DNA of 64,000 nucleotides, taken from Chalara sp. BL73. Its lineage: Eukaryota; Ascomycota; Leotiomycetes; Helotiales. The DNA lies in contig CAKJVC010000060.1 of NCBI GenBank assembly GCA_918026815.1, forward strand, positions 1 to 64,000, read 5' to 3'. Under the pieces are notes generated by a model that saw only the letters and a list, made by a program, of their open reading frames with translations, made no database searches and was not told the origin of the DNA. Within the stretch, counting starts at the first letter, position 1, and each line of letters starts with the position of its first letter. The translations under genes and the position numbers were made by a program. Of this stretch, positions 46,601-56,668 are shown piece by piece.

Positions 46601-49600
46601 ATTTCTTCCAGATTTCAATACTTATAATACACTTGGATATTTATCTAAGTTCGATTTCTAAATAAGTCGGATTTCAAGAGGCCTAGAAATCGAAATGAGG
46701 TGAATAATCAAACTGTATTCAACACTCAATTCTGGGGAACCACCAAACAAAGAGCACTGCAAGAGATAGTGTACCATCTAACAACTGGGATTTTAACTAA
46801 CTCTCCACTCCAGGGGAAAGCAACTTTTTGAATCGTTCTCTCAATTCAGGAACGATATCTTGCGATTTGATCAGATCTCTCGAGCTCAAGGCTTTCCATC
46901 GTTCTGCCAAATTTTTATCGCAACCGCAATTGCACTTGAGGATTTTACCCCTCAGGTAGTGCAGCTTGCTATTTGCTGTCTTCAAATGGCACTAGCCCGC
47001 CTCTGGATTTCTTGGGGCATTCAACCAGAGACAGTTATAGGCCACAGTCTTGGGGAGTATGCGGCCCTGAATATTTCGGGAGCTATTTCCGACTCAGACA
47101 CTATTTATTTGGTGGGTAAGAGGGCCGAGCTTTTGCAAGAGCAATGCCGACCCGGCACACATGCCATGCTTGCCGTCAAAGCCTCCGTATCTCGCATCCA
47201 TGAATTACTCGATGGCGCAAAGTATGAGGTTTCCTGCATCAACGGCCCGGAGGATACAGTCCTTGGTGGCTCTATTCAGCTTATCGCCTCGCTCCAAGAG
47301 CTCTTAGCTACCCATCAAGTCAAAGCTACCACCCTACGGGTCCCTTATGCCTTCCACACCTCTCAGGTATTTTCGATGCTCGGGGACTTTGAGGCTGCTG
47401 TAAATGGTATTGCCTTTCACAAACCTTCTATCCCAGTGATTTGCCCTCTCCTGGGCAATGTTATCACCGATCTTGGGACGCTCGGACCTAGCTATCTTTC
47501 TCGACATTGTAGGGAGACGGTCAACATACATGCAGCACTTCTATATGCCAAGAATACTGGTTTCATCAATGAAAAATGTGTCTTTCTCGAGATCGGCCCC
47601 AATCCAGTCGTTTCCGGGATGATCAAGAGTTCATTGGGAGATCAGGCTACAACCTTGCACATTCTTCAGAAAAACAAGGACAGTTGGCCACTCATCACTG
47701 CTGCGCTCTCCACCCTGTACACTTCAAGCCACGACATCCGCTGGCGGGAGTATCACAAAGATTTCAAAGCCTCACAAAAAGTCCTACATCTCCCTGCTTA
47801 TGCTTGGGACCTAAAAGAATATTGGATTCCATACGCACACGACTGGTGCCTGCACAAAGGGGCCGCACCACGTGCGATCCTCGACCGGATCCATCCAAAG
47901 GTTGAAAGCACTTCAATTCACAGAGTTGTTGAAGAGAGAACTTCTGGAAAGACTGTAGTTCTAGTTGTTGAGTCTGATATATCACGTCCGGATCTCAATG
48001 CTATTGCTCAAGGCCATCGGGTCAATGGCATTCCACTTACCACACCTTCCGTTTATGCAGAGATTGCACTTTCTCTTGGGAACTATCTAATAGAAAAATA
48101 TCAGCCAGCAATACAAGGCTCTCTTGTTGACGTTTCGAATCTTAGCGTCGAGAAGGCTCTCATCCCGCACTCACAAGGTCCGCAAATATTACGAACCTCA
48201 TCGACAGTAGATTGGACGACCAAGCGTGCCGAATTGAAATTCTGCAGTGTTAACGACAGTGGAAAAGTCACAGTGGAACACGGGGAATGTTCAATTATTT
48301 TCAAAAATAAGGACCACTTGAAAGAAATTCAGCAAAAAGTACAAGAGTACCTCTCTCGCATTGAATACTTACGAAAAGGGGCTGAAAGCGGGAGATTACT
48401 GCGTCTTAGCCAAACATATGCCTATAAACTTATCGGCGCCTTGGCCCAGTTCCACCCTGATTACCGAGCTGCTGATGAAGTCACTCTTGATAGCAGCACT
48501 ATGGAAGCTTCCGCTAGCGTCAGCTTTGGGCAGGTGGTTAGCAATGGAACTTTCAGCACCCATCCAGCGTATATTGATGTTCTCACTCAGACCGCCGGGT
48601 TCGTGATGAATGCCAAGGAGAGCACGGATCTTGCAATCCAGGTGTTTGTAAATCATGGATGGCAATCTTTCCAAATCTTTGAAGAAATTTCAAAGAATAA
48701 GTCTTACAAGATCTACGTCAAAATGGCTCAAGGCGAGGGGGAATTCTGGCGCGGAGATACTATTATGCTTGACGGAACAACTGTCGTGGCATTTTTCAAA
48801 GGCGTCACCTTGAGAGCTGTTCCTCGAAAAGTTTTCAACATGGTGCTTGATGCTGCGAATGTGAAACCACCAAAAAAGAATCAGACACCACCTTTCGCAA
48901 AGACCGCACCAACCCCTGGTCCCAAGACTGCCAAGCCTCCCACTAAAGTCACTCAGATTCCAGCGGTTGTTGAGCTAGTACCTCCTGTCCAAGTTATCAG
49001 GGAAGTAGAATTAGCCGAGGCTGCCGTCCTGCCAGTCGCGTTACCTAGAAGCAATCCTCAGATGGCGAGTGCCCTGGCTATTATTTCTGAGGAAACCGGC
49101 CTTGCACTTTCCGATCTCACAGATGACTCGGTGTTCTCGGAAATTGGTGTTGATAGCCTCCTTTCGATGGTCATCTCATCACGATTCCGTGAAGAACTCG
49201 GATTGGATTTAGATCTCGAATTCTCTTTGTTCCTAGATCTTCCTACTATTAAGCATTTAAGAGATTTTATTGAGCCAGCCACGGAAGGTCTTTCTACTAA
49301 CATAGACACACGCCAACATATTGAATCTCCACCACAGGGAGAAACAACGATAGCAATAGCAGATAAATTTATCGAGAGCGCGATTGTCGAAAAGAACATC
49401 GCCGAGGCTCAAGAAGGACTCCAAGAACTTCAGACACCCATGTCCCTGGATGGAGTTCTGGGCCCTGCTCTAGCTATTGTGGCGGAAGAGAGTGGGCTTG
49501 ACATTGCCGATCTCACTGACGATACCAATTTCGCCCAGATAGGGGTTGACTCTTTGCTCTCCATGGTCATTTCCAGTATATAAATGCCATACCTTCACCA

Positions 49601-50777
49601 AGAGTATATTACTAACCTTTTCATCTTATAGGTCGATTTCGAGAAGAGTTGGGGCTTGATCTAGATTTGGAATTTTCCCTCTTTCTTGACCTTCCAACTG
49701 TCAAGGACTTGAGAGATTTCCTAAATCCAAACGCTGGAGGCACGCCCGCCTCCTCCGATGATCCCGCCTCTGCAAAATGGAACTCTCCTGAGTCTACAAC
49801 GCCAGAGAAGCTCTCATCTGAGGCAGCCGACCTCACAGATGACTCTGAAGTGTCCGTTCATTCGATTGAGCAGATACCAAGGCCCTCGTGCTACTGTCGT
49901 CCGACCACATCAGTAATATTACAGGGCCTCCCGGACCGCACAGAGAAGACGCTCTTCTTGTTTCCAGATGGTGGGGGATCATCATCTTCTTACGAGCCAC
50001 TCCCAAAGTTGAAAGTAGATATCGCAGTCATTGGATTAAACTGTCCTTATGTGCGCGATCCCGAGAATATGCTATGTAATATTTCCGATTTGATGGAAAG
50101 TTACATCGCCGAGATTCGTCGTCGTCAACCTCACGGACCATATCACCTAGGTGGATGGTCTTCTGGTGGAATATTTGCCTACATAGCCACTAAAATGTTT
50201 CTTGCCGATGGCGAGGAAGTATCCAGCTTGATCATAATTGACTCTCCAGTACCAGCGCTTATGGACAAACTTCCCACACACTTTTACGACTACTGCGATC
50301 AACTTGGCCTTTTTGGTTACTCGATGGGCGATCCCGACGCTGCCACTCCAGAGTGGCTCATTCCACACTTCAATGCAACAGTCGACGTCCTATATGGCCA
50401 TACGGTTGGCCCCTTGGATGTAGCCATTGATAGAATGCCAAAAACGTCCATAATTTGGGCGTGCGACACTGTTCTGGATGGCTGCACCGCAGATTGGGCA
50501 TCCAAGCTGACCGACTCCAAAGGAATCCACTTCTTGATTCAGAAAAGGACAGATTTTGGCTCGGCTGGATGGGAGAAAATGATCCCTGGCGTAGAGATTT
50601 CTTGCGATAAGGTCGTTGGTGCAAATCACTTTTCTATGATGGTACGCCCATTTCTTTCTTCCTAGCCCGTTATGTTCAAAGATCGATCATCGCGTAAGTC
50701 AGCTAATTCTTTTTCCTTCATAGCACAAACCTTTCATCGCGTACGTCGGAAAATTCATTGAGCGGGGAATATTCTGA
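43653..50777 (+). CDS. Non-reducing polyketide synthase (SAT-KS-AT-PT-ACP-ACP-TE)
   Basis: Six exons (43653-43939, 43996-44281, 44332-46544, 46814-49575, 49632-50641, 50724-50777) join to an open frame of 2203 residues. The SAT (1-360) has the Cys in GLCTG and a His in SPGHASHLF, so it can load a foreign acyl starter. KS (380-810) has DTACSSSF, EMHGTGT and ANIGHGEG. AT has GHSLGEY. PT (1300-1610) has the His in GHRVNGIPL and the Asp in HPAYIDVLTQTAG. Two ACPs follow, both with GVDSLLSMV. The TE has the Ser in GGWSSGGIF and a His in GANHFSMM. No C-methyltransferase or reductive release domain is present. The tandem ACPs and TE recall orsellinate/depside-type and melanin-type NR-PKSs. A 269-bp intron interrupts the AT domain. 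It pairs functionally with the HR-PKS. Confidence 0.94.
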
Positions 50778-51225
50778 AGATCGAACCTTGTACTTCTCGA
50801 GTTTTGATTGCTGCGACTCTTTTCAGTGTAACTTATTGCATGATTTCACAAACTAGTCTGTGAAATGGGACTCTTGGAGAATGCTATCCAGTAGGATTGC
50901 TTTACAGCAAAGTATAGTGTCCGGTATAAGAATCACAAATTGTTAGACTTTAGTAAGGCGGTTCTATTATAGTTGTAGAGGCGCAAGTTAGCCTGAGCAT
51001 CTTCTATCTCCGGGATAGTACTGGTGATGAAGGCGAACTCGTCTAAGTTCTTTTGTAGCATTACCACTAAATTACTTTGCAGAGCAACATGTCACTATGC
51101 AGCCTTTTAGAATCCTATAGCGTTCTTATTATTGTAGAGTAAAAGTAATAAAGTCGATGTCACGAGCCTAGTCACGGTGAATCTAATGCGAGGCACAACT
51201 AATATCATTCGACAAGCTAGCTTTG

Positions 51226-51282
51226 TAAAAAAATCTAAAAACTTTTTTTTAAAAAAAAAGAAAAAAAAAAGAAAAAAAAAAG
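51226..51282. repeat. Low-complexity A/T tract
   Basis: Runs of A broken by single G or T bases, including an 8-T run followed by three A runs of 9 to 10 bases. No coding meaning. Confidence 0.9.
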
Positions 51283-51550
51283 GTGAATAACAATGAACAA
51301 AAAGATCAATATAAGGAGAGAAAAAGTGAATTCGGGGGATTACGGGTTTTATAACTAGATCCGTAACAGGTCTGCTAGGACGTAATGTCAGATGCCAGGG
51401 TTGATAAGCTTTACCATAGCACTAAGCGGGCCAAAAAGGTACAATATCCGACGCCGCCTGCTAGAATGCTTATCCTACTACATATACCAGTTCGGAACCT
51501 GACACGTAACGAGTCGGTAGCCCCCCGGAGGCCTCATGTCAGGACACGCG

Positions 51551-51622
51551 TTGCGGATCTACAGATACAGAGGGCAACAGTGGTATCATACGAGAATCTA
51601 TAGCTGAGGGAGGAAAAGGAGT
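51551..51622 (+). repeat. Dispersed repeat fragment (second copy at 56377-56448)
   Basis: A stretch of about 70 bp (GATCTACAGATACAGAGGGC and on) recurs at 56377-56448 with a few differences. In the surrounding frame (51385-51640) the translation (VVSYENL, stop, then LREEKEF) distantly recalls the C-terminal tail of pogo-like transposases. That identity is a guess; the repetition itself is certain. Confidence 0.6.
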
Positions 51623-53258
51623 TCCGAGGAGAGCAGGCTATATATATAGTCGCGCCAGCAGGCTGAATCCATGTGAGCAAACGAACCTTTCCAGATCCAC
51701 ATTCTCATGAATCTCTAGCTATGAAGAGACGTCAACCTCATGTGGCAGTGTCACGAGAGGTTCTCAACTCTCACCCAACCTGCGCCTTCCGCGCATGGCC
51801 CTGTTCGACCTGATCACGTAAAGAGTTTGTCGGCTTCAGCTGCGATCGTAATCCTCTTAACGTCTCCGTTGCCATTACGACCACATGCTTCAAAATAGCG
51901 ACACAATCTCCATACGGATAGAATGTTTGGCATTGGAAGGAGCGAGTGACGGCATCGAATTGGCCCTGCTGGTCTGAGGACCTCTGCCTCCCTTTTGGTC
52001 GATCTTTATTCCACTGGTGCTCTTTCTTTAGATGATGGTATATACTATCTGCGGTATAGTGGTTTTCTGGCTCCGCTCAGCAAAGCACACAGATCAGATT
52101 TTGTAGTCGGGGTTATAAAATAGGAGACTATCCATGTTTGAAAGGTTATTTGAAAAGATAGTTGAAAGGATGTGTAAGTTAACAGTAGCTAAAAAACATA
52201 TGAATAGAAGTTTTACCTACGTACTAAGATACGCGTGATAGACGAGCACTCTACAATTTGATATCTGCTCATCACCCTTATGTAAGAGTACTGTACAAAG
52301 AGATTGTGTAGCGCAATGATAACATTGTCAAAAGCGAGATGAAGTATAGGGAGATATACAGGAGGAGAGCAAGGGATAAGGAGGATGCTGAAGGGTGAGC
52401 AATACGCGAGCCAACCATATGTTGTAGAAAATTTAGTAGATTCCATTTCGTCGTAGATTCCAAAATGGTCTTCCCCAGTAAGCTAAATAGATTACTCAAA
52501 AACATCAATAAGCACTCCGCTTTAAGTAGGAGTTTGTACGGTGCTGCTGCGCTTTGAAACTAACAACTTCTGCTTTTATATATACGGTAGTTGTAGCCAT
52601 AAATATAACATTTATTGACTCCTAGCCAACCCCCAAAGATAAGTCTTGTCTTGAGCCAGGCGGCAGCATTACAGAGGCCTGCATCTCATGGTAAGATACC
52701 GAGGCTGCAGATCCTGGCAGACGCTGTTAAGCAGAGGATACAACTTCCAATGGCCGTCGCAATGGTCATTCTAAAGATTGCCTCAATGGCCACGCTAACG
52801 GCGTTACCAATGGCTATTAGTAGAGACTTGCGCCGGAGTAAAAAATGAATGGTCTTGACAAAATCACGTATTCAGCAAACCGTGAAAGTATAAAATAGGT
52901 AGAATAGAAAAGTCTCAGCAAAAGTCTCAATACGCGCGCAAATATATATATAAATGTAACCTCATAATCATTGTACCACTTATTGAATTGAATTTTGCCT
53001 AAGCCAAATGGTAGGCGTTGTTCCAAAACAGGTTAGAAAAGGTACAGTTTGAACTCAGTGATTATAAATCACGGGGTCGGTGAGGGGAACACTTGTATTT
53101 CTAAGCCAATTACGTCATCAAAAATAGTCTTTTATTTATCTAACAACAATGCCAATGTCCAATATCTCGAAAAACATTGTAGGGTATCGCTTTGATAACA
53201 GTTTTCTTCGATCACGTCCTTCTGTCTCGGTTCTATTTCTACTGAATTGCTAGCCACT

Positions 53259-54724
53259 ATGGTCCCAATCCGTGTCGCCATCATTGGCTTGTCCGCCAAT
53301 GCCATCACAGACTGGGCTTCTCGCGCCCACCTACCTTATTTCCTCTCACCGTCAGGAAAGGCTCGATTCCAGGTCATCGCGCTTTTGAATTCCGACGTAG
53401 CGGCCGCGCAAAGGTCAATTAAAATATTCAACCTTCCACCAGAAACTCGAGCGTATGGTTCGCCCGCAGACCTCGCTGCAGATCCCGATGTCCAGCTAGT
53501 AGTTTGCTCTACACGTGTTGACAAACACTATGAGACCAGTCTTTCAAGTGTGGAAGCCGGGAAAGACGTTTTTGTCGAGTGGCCGCTGGCCGAGAATGCG
53601 GTTAAGGCTGGCGAGCTGGCGAAAGCTGCAAAAAAGGCAGGTGGAAAAACTTTAGTTGGATTACAGGTGGGCCTTTCTCACACAAAAGTTCAATCCAGTA
53701 TGAGGGTAAGCTAACAATATCACAAGGGGTGGTAGTAAGCAATTTTCCGGCGTTATTTGTTACCCAGATCACCCTACATAAATGTTCTTCCTATCTGGCT
53801 CGACAATATAGGTCTTAAATCTCGAGACATGATTTAAGATTCGTAATCCTAACTGGAGATGGCGATTACTGACTTTAGTTGTTGCAGTGCACCCACGACA
53901 TTGAAGCTCAAAGAGCTCATCGCAAGTGGACGGATCGGAAAAGTCCTGAGTAGCGAATTTCATGCTGCACGTTGGATTTCCGATTCCTCGGTGTCTAGTT
54001 CATTGAGATACTTCTTTGAGAGAAAAGTAGGCGGGAATTTTGTCACTATTGGGTTCGGCCATGGTGAGCCCGTAATTAAGAGCAATTTTAACTGACTAAT
54101 TTAGCTAACCCGATAACAGTTTTCGATTGGGTGCAAAACGTTCTAGGTGACGTGCATAATATCCAGTCTCGTCTTCAGCTTCAACGACCCCAAATCAAAG
54201 TCCTAGGTTTACATACCGGAAAAGTTAGTAATACAATCGAATCGGATGTACCAGATTTAATATACGTAACTGGAGCTTTGTCTGGATCGGAACACATTGT
54301 AAACAATGCAACTTTCCATATGAGATTTCGACGAGCCCAGGCTTTTTTAGGCGAACCAGCTTTAGTTTGGACGATTTTTGGCGAAAAGGGGGAGATACGT
54401 CTTACTGCCGCTTTCGACACTATGCTCCAAATTAGTCAACTAGACGACGTGACGATCGAGATACATGACCACGAAAAACGCCAAATTCAACGCGTAGACT
54501 TCAAATGGGATGCGTTTTCGGAGCTTCCATACCTTTCGAGAAGTTATGGCTCTCTTTATGAAGCGTACGCCACCGGCGCTGTTGGAAAGTATGCGGACTT
54601 CGATTATGCTCTTAAGAGACACACTCAACTAGATGGGCTTTTGGCGAGCTGGGACGCGTCTAGAGATGGCGGCCACCTGAACCGCGAGGCAGACATACCT
54701 CAGCCAATTCACGAGGACTTGTGA
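53259..54724 (+). CDS. Gfo/Idh/MocA-family (Gal80-like) oxidoreductase
   Basis: The ATG at 53259 (MVPIRVAIIGLSANAITDWASRA) opens an N-terminal Rossmann domain. The family hallmark follows as FVEWPLAENAVKAGEL (EKPLA-type motif), then KELIASGRIGKVLSSEFH, and in the last exon the C-terminal beta-sheet domain ends in a typical YADFDYALKRHTQLDGLL segment. The second intron (GTGAGC...ACAG, about 54065-54119) gives a clean GFGHVFDWV join. The first gap (53690-53880) does not resolve: the conserved join after TLVGLQ needs a phase not offered by any GT donor, so a small indel or an unusual exon is possible. Expected length is about 380-400 residues. It may be an outlying cluster gene or unrelated sugar metabolism. 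Confidence 0.7.
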
Positions 54725-54962
54725 TTGTGGTCAGTAAACCGGCTTGTAGTCCTAGGGTTAAGGTCGGCTATTGTCACAAAAGAGAACTCTCTAATTTCTA
54801 AAGTCCTATTGCCTATTATTTATAGCATGACAACTTTCATGCCCCATAAGGCGTAAATCCTTTTTAGAGAGAAATCCTTGGAAATTTCACGCTTTATAGA
54901 GAATGGATTTTCAGGAAAAAAAAAATTTATCAACCTACGCTTTATAAAATATAAAAGCTTTT
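54725..54962. other. Short AT-rich spacer
   Basis: Nothing is recognised except a near-palindromic TTTATAGAGA/TCTCTAAA patch. The last five bases (CTTTT) are the target duplication of the next element. Confidence 0.3.
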
Positions 54963-55293
54963 TGTAACAGCCAGGGCCGGTTAGAGACGGATATTATAAC
55001 AGCTTATCAGCTGAAGGCTTTTCATCTGCAGTACTTTCAGGGCTGCAAGCGGCACGCTCCGCCCATGAGCAGCCACAGGCATACAGCTACAGCAGCTACA
55101 GGCTGACAGCTACAGCACAGTTGGAAGGATATAAGGAACAGCTAGAGCTTTCTGGAGGAAGGCAAGCTTGAGTTTATCTGCTAGACTGACATGCATACTT
55201 TTGATATCAATACATCACTGTTTCTATTACATTGCAGTCACGTGTCCTTACCTGTTATATTGCAATCCCTCCTTTTGCCCTGTATCTGCTACA
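54963..55293 (+). mobile_element. Solo LTR (family B) with 5-bp target duplication
   Basis: The 331-bp segment starts TGTAACAGCC and ends CTGCTACA. It is flanked by CTTTT on both sides (54958-54962 and 55294-55298). Its interior contains short CAGCTACAG repeats. The sequence differs from the family A LTRs nearby. No internal retrotransposon sequence remains. Confidence 0.85.
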
Positions 55294-55298
55294 CTTTT

Positions 55299-55924
55299 CG
55301 TGGATTACAATTTTTTTTTGGAAAGTCGGTATTAAAGTAGTAAAAGAAAGTTGTAAAATTTCTACTTAAAAAAACAGTTTCGAATCTTTTTAATAAATGA
55401 AAACAAACAAATATAATAAATCTGAAATTTTAGCTATAGTTTTTTACTTTTAAAACTATAAACTTGTAACAATCGCTGGCATACGGACTCTTGATCACGT
55501 GATAATGGACGGACCCAAGATGGGGCAGATACTATACGGACCTCTTTCGGATATGGCACCCATATCCCTTACGGACGTAGATACAACACGGACTCCGGAA
55601 AAATATAGAGAAAGATATAAAAAGTGCTTTTTCTGTCTACGAGATTGTTTTCTCTTGATGGTTTTTATATCCTTCATATTAGACCTTTTAGAATACTACT
55701 ATTAGCCTCAGATACGTACTCCCATATACCTCTACTCAGCCTGTGATATCTAGCGTTGTTACAAAACTCGCTTAAACTAAATAGTAAATTTAAAAACGTG
55801 CAATAGTTTTCAAAAACTTTATAGCTGTATTTCAAATATTAAGCTTTTTTTTGTATATTTTAAATTAACGTGTTTTCTTTATAAATGTTTCGTTATTTTA
55901 TTAATACAGCTGTATTTCGTTTTG
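55299..55924. other. AT-rich spacer, no recognised gene
   Basis: Very AT-rich sequence with long A and T runs. A short open frame at 55499-55705 has no recognisable motif. Confidence 0.35.
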
Positions 55925-56107
55925 TGTCACGGCCCTAGCCTTATCTCGTTTAGTCCCTAAGTTTCGGTTCTTGACACCACAAAACAGACTCGCTTACATT
56001 AGCCTTAGCCAGTCCTCTGTATATAAAGCGTTGCTTTTTCGTTATAACAATTAATAGCTGTTTATATCTATATTTTCTTTTTAAAAAATTTATGAATCGA
56101 ATTTTTT
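55925..56107 (+). mobile_element. Decayed LTR (family A) interrupted by another copy
   Basis: It starts TGTCACGGCCCTAGCCTTATC and follows the 32959 copy through a TATATAAAG-like motif and TTATAACAATTAATAG, then degrades into AT-rich sequence. Its 3' end cannot be defined because an inverted copy of the same family is inserted at 56108. Confidence 0.65.
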
Positions 56108-56330
56108 TGTAACAACTCAAGCTGGATAGGGATCTCGATCCGTAGATCTGGGTAGAAGGACTCAGAGGTGTAAACAACTATCAATTGTCATAACTAAGAG
56201 AACAAGCTACGGACAGAAGGAGGGAAGGAAAGCAGCGCTCTATATACAGGAACAGGCCGGAGGCCAGGATAGGCGAGCTTTGCGGTGTCCGGTGCTGAGC
56301 TCCAAGCCAGAAAAGGCCAGGGCCGTGACA
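56108..56330 (-). mobile_element. Solo LTR (family A), inverted, inserted in an older LTR
   Basis: Read on the minus strand it starts TGTCACGGCCCTGGCC and ends GAGTTGTTACA, 223 bp. TTTTT flanks both sides, consistent with a 5-bp target duplication, though the left flank is itself a T run. It matches the copy at 32959-33191, including the TTATGACAATTGATAGTTG region. Confidence 0.8.
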
Positions 56331-56376
56331 TTTTTGTTTGTTTCAAAGTGTTATATTAAAACAAACCGTCATAAAA

Positions 56377-56448
56377 CGCGCTGTAGATCTACAGATACAG
56401 AGGGCAACGGTGATATCATACAAGAATCTATAGCTAAGGGAGGAAAAG
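56377..56448 (+). repeat. Dispersed repeat fragment (copy of 51551-51622)
   Basis: Shares about 70 bp with 51551-51622 in the same orientation. Confidence 0.6.
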
Positions 56449-56668
56449 GAGCTCGGGGAGCTGTCAATGGGTGAATTTCAGCGTAAATAATTACGTTTAC
56501 GTGCTAATAAATTTTTTAGAGTTTAACTCTAATTTCCCACACTATCTGATATTATTTACACAAGAAATAGCCTACATCGCCTCCGTACTCCAATACCTCA
56601 GTATCTCCATAAACAGAAACTCTCAGTTCATTTTTTCTTTCACTAGTTCCGTTCTAGTCTGCGAACGC

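Larger units (their letters stand above)
50778..53246. other. Repeat-bearing intergenic region, right edge of cluster
   Basis: No gene is recognised. It contains an A/T-rich low-complexity tract and a dispersed repeat fragment. Near 51155 the sequence TGTCACGAGCCTAGTCACGG resembles the start of the family A LTR but no matching end was found. Confidence 0.4.

Noticed and set aside
55925..56330. A single long TIR transposon with 190-bp inverted arms
   Set aside because: The arms match the LTR copy at 32959-33191 with its own target duplication, so two LTR insertions explain it better.
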